DNA from: Oceanobacillus oncorhynchi
GTDB lineage: Bacteria; Bacillota; Bacilli; Bacillales; Amphibacillaceae
Direction of reading: 5' to 3'
DNA length: 64,000 bases
NCBI RefSeq assembly: GCF_000821065.1
Contig: NZ_CDGG01000001.1
Location: forward strand, 1,612,001 to 1,676,000
The notes beneath the pieces were generated by a model that ran no database searches, was not told where the DNA came from, and saw only the letters and a list, made by a program, of their open reading frames with translations. A program made the translations under genes and the position numbers. This document shows positions 26,267 through 35,147 of this stretch, piece after piece. Each line of letters starts with the position of its first letter. The first letter of the stretch is position 1.

Positions 26267-26321
26267 TAAAAACACCTATAAATAACATATACTAAGTATG
26301 TGTTATTTATAGGTGTTTTTA
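26267..26321. terminator. Perfect 21-bp inverted repeat with operator-like loop
   Basis: The left arm 26267-26287 and right arm 26301-26321 are perfect complements, starting TAAAAACACC and ending GGTGTTTTTA, so either strand reads as a stem plus U-run. The 13-base loop contains ATACTAAGTAT, the same palindrome as at the following promoter. Confidence 0.75.
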
Positions 26322-26374
26322 CTGTGAACTCAAATATATAAAGAAAAATAATTGAATTAACTTTATTAAATTAT

Positions 26375-26390
26375 ATACTTAGTATATAAT
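26375..26390 (+). promoter_or_regulatory. Promoter -10 overlapped by ATACTTAGTAT palindrome
   Basis: The 11-base palindrome ATACTTAGTAT at 26375-26385 overlaps a TATAAT (26384-26389) in front of the ABC-FtsX-PadR operon. AT-rich palindromes of this type are typical PadR operators, and a PadR gene ends the operon. This suggests autorepression, by inference. Confidence 0.5.
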
Positions 26391-26417
26391 GTTTTTGAGG
26401 ACAGGAGGAATTAAAAC

Positions 26418-27137
26418 ATGATTAAGGTCAGGAACCTAAAAAAGGAATTTATACAAGGGCAAGAAAGAACGGAAGTGTTGAAAAATGTGGATTTGAACGT
26501 TGAAGAAGGAGAATTTGTGGCTATAATGGGACCTAGCGGTTCTGGGAAAAGTACATTACTCCAACTCCTAGGTGGTCTCGATATACCAACTGAAGGAGAT
26601 ATATTAATAAATCAAAATCATTTAAGTAACATGACGGAAAAAGAAAGAACCATATTCCGTAGAAAGTATATAGGTTTTATTTTTCAAAATTACCAACTGC
26701 TACCTACATTAAATGTAAAGGAAAATATAGCTTTCCCTCTACATGCAGATGGCAGCTTAACGAAAGAGAAGAACCAAATGATTTTAGAATTACTTGATGC
26801 TGTAGGACTGAAAGGGCTTGGCCGGAAACATGTTAATTTACTTAGTGGTGGTCAACAACAACGAGTAGCTATAGCTAGAGCGCTAGTCAACAATCCTTCC
26901 GTTTTATTAGCTGACGAGCCAACAGGAAATTTAGATAGAAATAAAGCAGAGGAAATTCTCGGATTAATATCAAGATTCAACCGAGAAAGCAATCAAACAG
27001 TCATCATGGTTACACATGATATTTTCGCAGCTGGGTTTGCAGATCGAATTATTCTTTTTAAAGATGGAGTTATTGATCAAGTCATCTCTAGAAAGGAAGA
27101 TGATTATGCTAAATATGTGGCGAATTTCATGGCGTAA
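26418..27137 (+). CDS. ABC transporter ATP-binding protein (MacB/LolD type)
   Basis: The protein has 239 residues and ACAGGAGG before the ATG. Walker A is GPSGSGKST, the Q-loop is FIFQNYQLLPTL, signature LLSGGQQQRVAIARAL, Walker B VLLADEPTGNLD and switch His VTHD. Length and motifs fit the MacB/LolD/BceA group that pairs with FtsX-type permeases. Such systems drive antibiotic peptide detoxification, lipoprotein release or signalling rather than simple uptake. The gene overlaps the permease by 32 bases. Confidence 0.94.
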   Translation: MIKVRNLKKEFIQGQERTEVLKNVDLNVEEGEFVAIMGPSGSGKSTLLQLLGGLDIPTEGDILINQNHLSNMTEKERTIFRRKYIGFIFQNYQLLPTLNVKENIAFPLHADGSLTKEKNQMILELLDAVGLKGLGRKHVNLLSGGQQQRVAIARALVNNPSVLLADEPTGNLDRNKAEEILGLISRFNRESNQTVIMVTHDIFAAGFADRIILFKDGVIDQVISRKEDDYAKYVANFMA

Positions 27138-29571
27138 CATAACACAAAATAAAAAACGATTTTTCATTTCAATGCTGGGGATTATTTTAGGGATATCGTT
27201 TGTCACATCCATGCTGATTGCCGACAAAACAACAAATGATGTTTTCGATTATTACGAACAAATGTATGTGGCAAATGCGGATTACTGGGTTCTAAGTGAT
27301 GAACATACTTATTCTGAAGATGCGGTTTCCTCCATTTTGGCGAATCCAGATGTAACGGAAACAATGTTTGCGCTTGACAAGCAAGCTTTCTTTGAACTTG
27401 AGGGAGATCAAACCTTAAATCAACGGTCCGTACGAATTACAGGTGTAAATAACCAAAATAGTTCTTTACTAAAACTTCCTGTTATCGACGGGGATTTAGA
27501 TAATGAAGGGTTGGTGATACCAGACGTTGTTGCAAATCTGTTAAATAAAAAAGTAGGAGATACAATTAGGTTTACCGATTTGGGAGAAGCTAAGGTTTCC
27601 GCTATTGTTGAATATACGCAACTGCTTGCAAGTCCGAGTGATTGGGAAGGTGCTGAGTCAAATAACTTCCGAATCATGGCTCCACTTGATTTGTTAAGAG
27701 ATTGGACTGGTATGGATAACGAGCTTTCCTATGTAAGATTTCAAATAAATGGAGAAGGGGAGGAACTTTTCCAATCTCTCCAGAACGAATTTGGTAATTC
27801 AAATGTATACATACAGCCAGTTGTCGCAGATGATCTGCAAAGTAATGATATTGGAGGACTTTATACATTTTTTTACTTAATTGCTGGGCTATCGATTTTT
27901 ATCAGCGGATTCATCGTTTTTAATATGATTTATACAAGCGTTATGGAGCGGAAAAAGGAATTTGCGATAATGAAGAGTCTTGGTTATCTTCAAAGTTCTG
28001 TTTCTAGACTTATTCTTATTGAAGTAATACTTTTAGCATTAATTGGTACAGCTATTGGAGTTCCTATAGGAATTTGGCTTGGGGATATATTTATGCAAAC
28101 GTTGCTGGGCGTGTTTGAGTTTGATATGGTTTACACATTAAATTGGAAAATGCCTACATTCATATCTGTAGTAATTGGGATTCTGTTTCCTGTTGTCTTT
28201 TCTTTATTTCCTATTTACAATGCTGGGAAAACTTCGGTCTTAATGACATTAAAAATGGGAAATCAAACGTATTCATCGACAAGGCAATTTGTGCTGAGAG
28301 TTGTTGTGGGGGGCGGCTTACTTTCTTTTATATTTATTGATCACTCTGCCTCTTATTTAGCTATATTAATAAGTGTTATTCTGTTGTTTCCATTACTTTT
28401 ACTGGTGCTGAAGCGAATACTTAAACCGGTTTTGAAGGTGTTCTTCGGTTATCCTGGCAATCTTGCAGCCCAAAACCTTACACAACAATTAAATCGAAAT
28501 GCCAATACTGCTGCCATTCTTGCTGTTGGGATAGCGGTGATATTATTACTAAGCGCTGTTATAGAATCTGCTCCTGAAGGTTATGAAAATGAAATCAGGG
28601 ATACGTATGGAGGTGACCTCAGAGTTACATCAGAAGCGCCTTGGACTAATCAGGACAGAACAAAACTGCTATCTTATGATTCTGTTGCCAAGGCTGAACC
28701 GTTAACAGAAGCTGCACCAATTACATGGGAAACAATCGATGGAGAGAAGAAACAGTTTTCCGTTTTTGCTGTAGATAAAGAAGGACCTGCCTTGTTTGAG
28801 AGTTCTAAAAAAGAGAATTTATATAATGACCTAACTAAGGAACCTTCTATTCTCCTTGGTGAAAGAGCTTTTGATGAATGGGGCGGAAATGTGGGAGAAT
28901 ATATTTCCATTAATACACCATCAGGCAAACAACAACTTGAAGTTATTGACGTGGTGAAAACATCGAATTACTCAGGTTATGTCGCATTTATGAATGAGAA
29001 TCATTTAAACAATGAATTTGGTTGGGCGAATAGTTTTGACATGCTTTTAACTTTACTTGACGGATATAATGGTGAGCAATTACGTGATCAATTATGGCTG
29101 GATTTCAGCAATCATCTCTCAAAAGTGGAAACTGTAGAAGATGAAATTAAATCAACTACTTCAGCATTATCTGGTATGAACGAGTTAATCCTAATCATGT
29201 TAGTTTTAATCATCGGGCTAGCAAGTATTGGTACAGCTAACACGTTATTAATGAACACTTTGGAGCGCGCACCGGAGATAGGAACGATGCGAGCGCTTGG
29301 ATTTACAAAACAGCAGGTTAAAAAGATGATAGTTGGAGAAGGATTTCTTATTGGATTATCAGGGGTCATTGGAGGTATACTTTCAGGTGTGGTTTTACTT
29401 TATGTCACTAGTCAATCCGAACTTTTGGGAGGATTTATATCTTTTCAACTACCTTTGAGAAATATTATACTGGCACTGATTGCTGGAATTTCACTAAGCC
29501 TTTTTGCTGCTTGGATTTCTAGTGCTACAGCAAGTAAAATCAATATTATATCATCACTCAAAAAAGGTTGA
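27106..29571 (+). CDS. FtsX-like ABC permease, two-domain type
   Basis: The protein has 821 residues. I chose ATG 27106, eight bases after AAAGGA; it lies inside the ATPase gene in another frame, and the longer frame from 27016 has no support. One helix at the N-terminus (RFFISMLGIILGISF) is followed by a ~220-residue extracytoplasmic domain. Three helices come next (SIFISGFIVFNMIYTSVMERKKEF), then a second extracytoplasmic domain and a final helix triplet with LGFTKQQVKKMIVGE. This is the duplicated FtsX layout. It couples to the preceding ATPase; the substrate is unknown. Confidence 0.92.
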   Translation: MLNMWRISWRNITQNKKRFFISMLGIILGISFVTSMLIADKTTNDVFDYYEQMYVANADYWVLSDEHTYSEDAVSSILANPDVTETMFALDKQAFFELEGDQTLNQRSVRITGVNNQNSSLLKLPVIDGDLDNEGLVIPDVVANLLNKKVGDTIRFTDLGEAKVSAIVEYTQLLASPSDWEGAESNNFRIMAPLDLLRDWTGMDNELSYVRFQINGEGEELFQSLQNEFGNSNVYIQPVVADDLQSNDIGGLYTFFYLIAGLSIFISGFIVFNMIYTSVMERKKEFAIMKSLGYLQSSVSRLILIEVILLALIGTAIGVPIGIWLGDIFMQTLLGVFEFDMVYTLNWKMPTFISVVIGILFPVVFSLFPIYNAGKTSVLMTLKMGNQTYSSTRQFVLRVVVGGGLLSFIFIDHSASYLAILISVILLFPLLLLVLKRILKPVLKVFFGYPGNLAAQNLTQQLNRNANTAAILAVGIAVILLLSAVIESAPEGYENEIRDTYGGDLRVTSEAPWTNQDRTKLLSYDSVAKAEPLTEAAPITWETIDGEKKQFSVFAVDKEGPALFESSKKENLYNDLTKEPSILLGERAFDEWGGNVGEYISINTPSGKQQLEVIDVVKTSNYSGYVAFMNENHLNNEFGWANSFDMLLTLLDGYNGEQLRDQLWLDFSNHLSKVETVEDEIKSTTSALSGMNELILIMLVLIIGLASIGTANTLLMNTLERAPEIGTMRALGFTKQQVKKMIVGEGFLIGLSGVIGGILSGVVLLYVTSQSELLGGFISFQLPLRNIILALIAGISLSLFAAWISSATASKINIISSLKKG

Positions 29572-29577
29572 GCAATT

Positions 29578-30084
29578 ATGTCAGTTAAGTACGGAATATT
29601 AACATTACTATATTCACAAAAAAATCACGGGTATGAATTAAAATTAGAACTAGAATCCCTTCTAGGAACGAAAGGGAAAATTAATGCTGGTCAAATTTAT
29701 ACGACTCTGGATCGTCTCATCCGTGATCAACTTGTCTTATCTGTAGGAATGGATGACCAAGAAAGAAAACTTTATGAAATAACTGCGGAAGGAAAAAAAG
29801 AATTGGAAAATTGGATGCTGGAACCAGTGCCCTATCATTCTACGAAAGACGACTTTCATTTTAAATGGAGCTGTGCTCGTAAGGTTGGTTTCGAACAGGA
29901 AAAGGAGATGCTCGAACAGCAAAAAGCGATGATAATGAAAAATGTCATGGAATTGACTAAATTAAAAACGGATTTTCTTTTGCAAGGAGACGAGAATAGG
30001 TATTTATTAATCACTGGTACTCTTTTACATTTAGAAGCAGATTTAAATTGGATTCATCAAGTGGAAAATCGGAATCAATCATAA
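29578..30084 (+). CDS. PadR-family transcriptional regulator
   Basis: The protein has 168 residues. The N-terminal winged helix starts VKYGILTLLYSQKNHGYELK, with the INAGQIYTTLDRLIRDQLV recognition region. The C-terminal domain is the Vir/AphA-type helical dimerisation domain (~95-165). The gene starts six bases after the permease and probably represses the operon from the ATACTTAGTAT sites upstream. The inducing ligand may be the compound handled by the transporter. Confidence 0.92.
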   Translation: MSVKYGILTLLYSQKNHGYELKLELESLLGTKGKINAGQIYTTLDRLIRDQLVLSVGMDDQERKLYEITAEGKKELENWMLEPVPYHSTKDDFHFKWSCARKVGFEQEKEMLEQQKAMIMKNVMELTKLKTDFLLQGDENRYLLITGTLLHLEADLNWIHQVENRNQS

Positions 30085-30415
30085 TTCTGGACAAATGTTT
30101 TCTCTTTAAGTACGTATCTCACAAAAGAAGGATGGCACAAACCAAGTCAAAAATAACCTGAAGTAAATTTAAGCTTGTTTTATCTATAATCAAGATTGAT
30201 TGCAGAACAACACAGGTAGAAAATGATCAAACTTTATTTCAAATCTACAAAAGCTGGATTCAATAGTAATTCAGTCTTTTTGTACTCTGCAGCCCTCTTA
30301 TGATAATATTATCATGGACAAAATAAAAAAGAAGCAGTATCGATGACTGCTTTAACATATAGGATAAGTATATAATGCCTTATCCATCCATAAATGAGAG
30401 GATTGAAATGGAGAA
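30085..30415. other. Intergenic region with short palindromes
   Basis: No gene is seen. The 16-base perfect palindrome ATGATAATATTATCAT lies at 30300-30315. A small hairpin AAGCAGT/ACTGCTT follows near 30332-30352, and GGATAAG/CTTATCC arms at 30362-30384 flank a TATAAT. Any of these could belong to the promoter of the following Dus gene. Confidence 0.4.
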
Positions 30416-31399
30416 ATGACTAATAATTTTTGGCGTGATTTACCACGACCGTTTTTTATATTGGCGCCGATGGAGGATGTAACGGATGTTGTTTTTCGTC
30501 ACGTTGTAGCTGAAGCAGGCCGCCCGGATGTCTTTTTTACAGAGTTTACAAATACGGAGAGCTATTGTCATCCAGAGGGCATTTATAGTGTGCGCGGGCG
30601 TTTGACTTTTACCGAGGACGAACAGCCGATGGTTGCCCATATATGGGGGGACAAGCCGGATAATTTTCGTGAGATGAGCATTGGAATGGCGGAAATGGGC
30701 TATAAAGGCATAGACCTTAATATGGGATGTCCTGTGCCGAATGTGGCTTCCAAAGGAAAGGGAAGCGGATTGATTCTTCGTCCGGAAGTAGCAGCGGAGA
30801 TCATCCAGGCTGCCAAAGCTGGCGGAATCCCTGTCAGTGTGAAAACGCGACTTGGTTATTCAAATATAGATGAATGGCGTGACTGGCTGAAGCACGTGTT
30901 TGAGCAGGATATAGCGAATCTTTCCATCCACCTGCGTACGAGAAAAGAAATGAGTAAGGTCGATGCGCACTGGGAATTGATTGGAGAAATCAAGAAGCTT
31001 CGTGATGAGATTGCACCTGATACGATGTTAACCATCAATGGAGATATACCGGACCGGGAAGCAGGCTTGAAGCTTGTTGAAGAATTTGGTGTCGATGGGG
31101 TGATGATTGGACGGGGAATTTTTAAAAATCCATTCGCATTCGAAAAAGAGCCGCGGGAGCACAGCAGTCAGGAATTGCTGGATTTGTTACGATTGCAGCT
31201 GGATCTGCATGATAAATATTCAGAGCAGGAGCCGCGCGCCTTCAAACCATTGCGCCGATTCTTTAAAATTTACGTGCGGGGATTCCGGGGAGCCGGTGAA
31301 TTAAGAAATCAATTGATGCATACCGAAACAACGGATGAAGTTCGAAAGTTGCTGGACGCGTTTCATTTGGAAACAGAAGACGCAGTGACGGAACAGTAA
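30416..31399 (+). CDS. tRNA-dihydrouridine synthase
   Basis: The protein has 327 residues. The TIM-barrel N-terminal domain shows [12 protein letters not shown], the [13 protein letters not shown] block with the catalytic Cys, the KTRLGY loop and the FMN-phosphate site [14 protein letters not shown]-terminal helical domain of ~80 residues follows. Dus enzymes reduce uridines in tRNA D-loops using FMN and NADPH. The length and MEDVTD variant resemble the Bacillus DusC/YfjN-like paralogues rather than DusB; the target position is not certain. The start is ATG 30416; an ATG at 30408 ends after three codons. DUF2200 follows after 15 bases. Confidence 0.93.
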   Translation: MTNNFWRDLPRPFFILAPMEDVTDVVFRHVVAEAGRPDVFFTEFTNTESYCHPEGIYSVRGRLTFTEDEQPMVAHIWGDKPDNFREMSIGMAEMGYKGIDLNMGCPVPNVASKGKGSGLILRPEVAAEIIQAAKAGGIPVSVKTRLGYSNIDEWRDWLKHVFEQDIANLSIHLRTRKEMSKVDAHWELIGEIKKLRDEIAPDTMLTINGDIPDREAGLKLVEEFGVDGVMIGRGIFKNPFAFEKEPREHSSQELLDLLRLQLDLHDKYSEQEPRAFKPLRRFFKIYVRGFRGAGELRNQLMHTETTDEVRKLLDAFHLETEDAVTEQ

Positions 31400-31414
31400 A
31401 AGGGAGGCTATACC

Positions 31415-31765
31415 ATGGCTAATCATCGTATCTACACAATGACTTTTGCAAGTGTATATCCGCATTATGTAAACAAAGCAGAGAGAAAAGACCGTACCAA
31501 AGAAGAAGTCGATGAGATTATTACTTGGCTGACAGGTTACAGTCAAGAAGAAATGGAAGCGCAAATTGAAAAAGAGGTAACCTTTGAGACTTTCTTTGCA
31601 GAAGCTCCGCGGATGAACGATTCCCGCTCCCTGATCAAAGGCGTCATTTGCGGTGTGCGTGTAGAGGATATAGAAGAGCCGCTGATGCAGGAAATCCGTT
31701 ATTTGGATAAGCTTATTGATGAATTGGCAAAAGGGAAGAAGATGGAGAAGATATTGAGGGAATAA
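31415..31765 (+). CDS. DUF2200 family protein
   Basis: The protein has 116 residues and an AAAGGGAGG ribosome site. The sequence [28 protein letters not shown] block (with [13 protein letters not shown] here), then [10 protein letters not shown] and [18 protein letters not shown], matches DUF2200, a small cytoplasmic family of unknown function. It lies in a probable operon with the Dus gene. Confidence 0.9.
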   Translation: MANHRIYTMTFASVYPHYVNKAERKDRTKEEVDEIITWLTGYSQEEMEAQIEKEVTFETFFAEAPRMNDSRSLIKGVICGVRVEDIEEPLMQEIRYLDKLIDELAKGKKMEKILRE

Positions 31766-31931
31766 AGATTGAAATGGAGAGACACGGATTCAATGAAAGG
31801 AGAATCAGTGTCTTTGGTTTGTCAATAAAATGCTATTATAAATTGTATTAAGAGTTAATAGGTGTGCTAATGAAATCATTTTTTGTTAATAAAGAAGATA
31901 CTCTCTTAAAATTCATAATTACAAATATATA

Positions 31932-31960
31932 TTGACAACGCTTACAAACGGGTTTTTAAT
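31932..31960 (+). promoter_or_regulatory. Promoter of lipase gene with overlapping CcpA (cre) site
   Basis: TTGACA at 31932 and TTTAAT at 31955 are separated by 17 bases. TGACAACGCTTACA at 31933-31946 matches the cre consensus TGWAANCGNTNWCA with one mismatch and covers the -35 element, so CcpA should repress. The rest of the ~315-base gap after DUF2200 shows nothing further. Confidence 0.6.
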
Positions 31961-32080
31961 TGAAATTAAAGTTAATGAAAAAGAGATGAGAATTGGAGAA
32001 GGCTCACTAGATGGTCTGAATTAGAAAGGATCGGTTTTAGTGTATCTTTTTTTATTATTTTTATGAAGGAGGAAATGAAT

Positions 32081-33022
32081 ATGGGACTGCATGAGATATC
32101 ATTTACGTCATTTAGTGAGCAGGATACGATTAAGGGGTGGATTTATACACCAATTCGTAAATCAAAAGGAATTATACAGCTGGTGCATGGATTCGGAGAG
32201 CATTCCAGAAGATATTTGCATATGATTTTAAGGTTAAATGAAGAAGGTTTTATTGTAGCTTGTGATGACCATATTGGTCATGGAAAAACAGCATTTGATT
32301 CTGGTAATTGGGAGAATTGGGGAGAGAAAGGATATATGACGATGGTGGAAGATGAACACCAATTACGTCGAATGGTACAAGAGAGATTCCCTCATCTGCC
32401 ATTTTTCTTATTTGGTCATAGTATGGGTTCGATGATTGTTAGAAATTATCTAACTAAATATGGTGAAGGAGTGGAAGGTGCTATATTATGTGGCACATCG
32501 GGTGTTTTACCGACTGCCGCTGAGTTGAGTATAGAGTTGAAAAACCGAATTGATGCAGGTGAGGGGGACCAAGTGGATGCAGAGGCGCTGGGTAAGTTAT
32601 TGGGCTGGATGACAGATCGGATAGATCAACCGAATACAGCGAATGATTGGATCAGTGGAGATCCGGATATTGTAGCTGATCATGCCAATGATCCATTTAA
32701 TAACTTCACATCGCCTCCTAATATCCGGTCTTTATATGATTTTGTACAAATGATGGAGCAGATTGTTGGAACAGAGTGGGCAGAGAATGTCCCTATCTCC
32801 ATAGCTATATATAATATTGCTGGTGATCAGGATCCAGTCGGTTTATATGGAGAAGGGGTTTATGCTGTATCCAATTGGTTAGCAGAGACAGGCCATACGG
32901 TAAAAACAAAACTGTACAGTGGTTATCGCCACGAAATTCACAACTATCGAGATATTCGAGAAGAAGTGGAAGATGGCATTGTCGATTTTATAGAAGGCGT
33001 AATAAATAAAGGAGTAATGTAA
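32081..33022 (+). CDS. Alpha/beta hydrolase, monoacylglycerol lipase/lysophospholipase type
   Basis: The protein has 313 residues. ATG 32081 was chosen, with AAGGAGG upstream; the ATG at 32063 overlaps that site. The fold signatures are the oxyanion-hole HGFGEHSRRY, the nucleophile elbow LFGHSMGSMI with catalytic Ser, the acid in AGDQDPVGLYG and the His in YSGYRHEIHNY. This is the hydrolase_4 (monoacylglycerol lipase) arrangement, acting on glycerol esters. There is no signal peptide, so it is cytoplasmic. The upstream cre-like site suggests carbon catabolite repression. Confidence 0.9.
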   Translation: MGLHEISFTSFSEQDTIKGWIYTPIRKSKGIIQLVHGFGEHSRRYLHMILRLNEEGFIVACDDHIGHGKTAFDSGNWENWGEKGYMTMVEDEHQLRRMVQERFPHLPFFLFGHSMGSMIVRNYLTKYGEGVEGAILCGTSGVLPTAAELSIELKNRIDAGEGDQVDAEALGKLLGWMTDRIDQPNTANDWISGDPDIVADHANDPFNNFTSPPNIRSLYDFVQMMEQIVGTEWAENVPISIAIYNIAGDQDPVGLYGEGVYAVSNWLAETGHTVKTKLYSGYRHEIHNYRDIREEVEDGIVDFIEGVINKGVM

Positions 33023-33094
33023 ATATAACAATTAAAGTTGTTCAGCATTCTCGGTAGGTATATTGTCATAATATATTTCCGAGGTTAGAATGCC

Positions 33095-33140
33095 AGCGTT
33101 AAATAAAATGATTTTTCAAAGGATTATCTTATTTAACGCT
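33095..33140. repeat. 12-bp inverted repeat
   Basis: AGCGTTAAATAA at 33095-33106 is perfectly complementary to TTATTTAACGCT at 33129-33140 with a 22-base spacer. It lies between the convergent lipase and DUF4956 genes. A weaker repeat (GCATTCT/AGAATGC) lies just upstream. It may act as a transcription end or be a relic of an inserted element. Confidence 0.4.
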
Positions 33141-33214
33141 TGCTTTTCGGCTTTTTTAATATCCTCTTTTATATAGCGCATCTTAATAAAAAGGCTTTAC
33201 GCTATCTGCTTACT

Positions 33215-33898
33215 CTACCCATCAGTATTTTCCATATAAGTAATGGATACTTTTAAATTAGCATTTTTTTCGCGAATATGATCTAATAGTTCTTTATCAT
33301 GCACTTCATTTTTCATACGGATAGCATAAGTATACAAAATCATTGTTCCGAGATTAGTAGTTTCAACCTGTCGTAATGAAGAACTTAGTGTATACTCAGC
33401 AAGTAGATCATGCATCAGATTTTCATAATTTAAGTTTTCCGGTACAGTTACCTTTAAAATTTGTGTATCTTTTCCTTTTCCATATTCAAATTTGTAAAGC
33501 AAGTAAAGTACTAAACAAGCAAATAAGGTAAGTATGATCGCTAAATCAAATCGAAAAAGCCCACATGTCATGCCTGCGCAAAGACCGAAGAAAATATACG
33601 CAATATCTTTCACATTGGTGACCGCACTTCTGAATCGAATCAGTGAAAAAATAGCAAATAGTCCAAACGCAACTCCGGCATTATCACTAACAACGTTCAT
33701 AACGACAGAGACAATAATGCTCAAAATAATAATAGTGTGTACGAAGGATTGTGCATAACGTTCGCCTGTAAATGTGATTATGTAAACCTTCGTAATAACT
33801 AGGCTCAATAAAGTTGATATGACCAATGCAAGTAAAATCATATAAATGCTGGATGGTTCACTTGCTTGTAAATCGAATATTTTATTCATAAAATCCAT
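33215..33898 (-). CDS. DUF4956 membrane protein, partner of VTC polymerase
   Basis: The protein has 227 residues from ATG 33898, with AGGAGG upstream. Four hydrophobic helices occupy ~20-150, including the conserved FGLFAIFSLIRFRSAVTNVKDIAYIFFGL loop block, and a soluble C-terminal domain of ~75 residues follows. DUF4956 proteins are frequently encoded beside VTC-domain proteins, as here, and are thought to form their membrane part. The gene begins 17 bases after the VTC stop, so the two should be one operon. Confidence 0.88.
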   Translation of the reverse strand: MDFMNKIFDLQASEPSSIYMILLALVISTLLSLVITKVYIITFTGERYAQSFVHTIIILSIIVSVVMNVVSDNAGVAFGLFAIFSLIRFRSAVTNVKDIAYIFFGLCAGMTCGLFRFDLAIILTLFACLVLYLLYKFEYGKGKDTQILKVTVPENLNYENLMHDLLAEYTLSSSLRQVETTNLGTMILYTYAIRMKNEVHDKELLDHIREKNANLKVSITYMENTDG

Positions 33899-33914
33899 TC
33901 TATATTCCTCCTGT

Positions 33915-34661
33915 TTATACAACTTCTCTTTCAATTTTACCTGGCAGTTGATTTCTCTGCAGCAATTCCATACTGGTACAGTATTTAGATGCACTTCGCT
34001 GTTCGCATTGAAGGGCCTGTAAAATACGGGTTAACCATAATGGAACACTATCATTTACTTTGACTTCCAATACAACTAGATTGCAATCAATAAAGTACTC
34101 TCCATCAGAACCGTGTTCCAGAAGCAAATCATCATTGCGACAGCGTAGATTAAAATCAAATGTAATACGCAACTCAGGGTTGTCTATTCCGTGAAGTGCA
34201 TGGCGATCATAACTAACAACCATTTCCGGTTTTAGTCCGTATAATGTTCGAAAGTGATCAATTTCACGAAGTACTTGCGAATTAGATGTATGAAAGTCAT
34301 TTAAATGTTTTTTATCTCCTTTTTCAAGATAGTGATATGCTTCTTTTAACGGAAGTAACATCCTTCGTTTGTTGACCACATTGTTATGTTTTTGCTTCAT
34401 CTCAAAAAAAGCTGACTTCTCAATACCAGTTTCATTATAGGTGCGTAGGCGAAGTTTTTGCCGGAAAGCCAATTTATTCTTTGTTTCAAAATAAATTTTG
34501 TGATCATCGCTATCAAAATATAAGCTGCTGACAACATATCTTCCATCTACACCCAATTTATCTGACCGCATATAGGGCATTATTTGTTCCAGCAAGAGCG
34601 AATATTGTTCTAACGTAATCAGATATTTTTGCTCTCTTCTTTTGAAAATCTCTATTGCCAA
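33915..34661 (-). CDS. VTC-domain polyphosphate polymerase-like protein
   Basis: I chose the TTG start at 34661, six bases after GGAGGTG; upstream ATGs at 34676 and 34688 lie in or before that site. The protein has 248 residues. The VTC/triphosphate-tunnel fold is visible from basic strands: RREQKYLI, YVVSSLYFDSDD, KLRLRTYN, FFEMKQKHNNVVNKRR and LVVLEVKV, giving the paired Lys/Arg/Glu lining of the tunnel. In yeast this domain makes polyphosphate from ATP; bacterial homologues are inferred to do so or to act on related phosphates. It is paired with DUF4956. Confidence 0.88.
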   Translation of the reverse strand: MAIEIFKRREQKYLITLEQYSLLLEQIMPYMRSDKLGVDGRYVVSSLYFDSDDHKIYFETKNKLAFRQKLRLRTYNETGIEKSAFFEMKQKHNNVVNKRRMLLPLKEAYHYLEKGDKKHLNDFHTSNSQVLREIDHFRTLYGLKPEMVVSYDRHALHGIDNPELRITFDFNLRCRNDDLLLEHGSDGEYFIDCNLVVLEVKVNDSVPLWLTRILQALQCEQRSASKYCTSMELLQRNQLPGKIEREVV

Positions 34662-35094
34662 TTTTTTCACCTCCATTCCATACAACATCTTAAATGAAAC
34701 GGATAAGATGATGATTACAATTTGATTAGAAAACGGTGAGAATATAAAATTTCATAATTCTTTACTGGAAAAGCTATTATACAGAAACGGTTTTATTCGG
34801 CTTTGAGAGGATTGGTACTTGGAGTCTTTAATTCAAATATTATCAGCTTATAAACTGAATGTTATTATTTAAAGGTGTTGATTGAAGAGAGACAACCAAA
34901 TGAAAATATGGATAAATGGTTTAAAATGACTGGGGATAGAGAGGATAGATGCCCAAGCAAACAGTACTTACATTATTTAAAAAAATGGGAAGTTGGTTAA
35001 ACGTATCTAAATGGGCAGAACATTCCTTTAACCAGGAAAGGTGAATATGGATGCATCAACTATTCGCTAATTATCTCAACGTTAAAATCTGAGA
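34662..35094. other. Intergenic region, no gene seen
   Basis: About 430 bases lie upstream of the VTC gene and downstream of the HAAS gene, both on the minus strand. They contain only short frames without ribosome sites. The promoter of the VTC-DUF4956 pair must be here, but I cannot pick it out. Confidence 0.4.
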
Positions 35095-35138
35095 AATGAC
35101 GCATGATTGAATTGTTCTCTGTTCAACCATGCGTCATT
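35095..35138 (-). terminator. Hairpin after the HAAS gene
   Basis: AATGACGCATG (35095-35105) and CATGCGTCATT (35128-35138) pair perfectly. On the minus strand the hairpin begins 10 bases after the HAAS stop and is followed by TTCTCAGATTTT, a modest terminator. Confidence 0.6.
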
Positions 35139-35147
35139 AGAATATAA

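Noticed and set aside
28143..28340. 65-residue plus-strand frame inside the FtsX-like permease
   Set aside because: It lies wholly within the permease gene in another frame and has no ribosome site.
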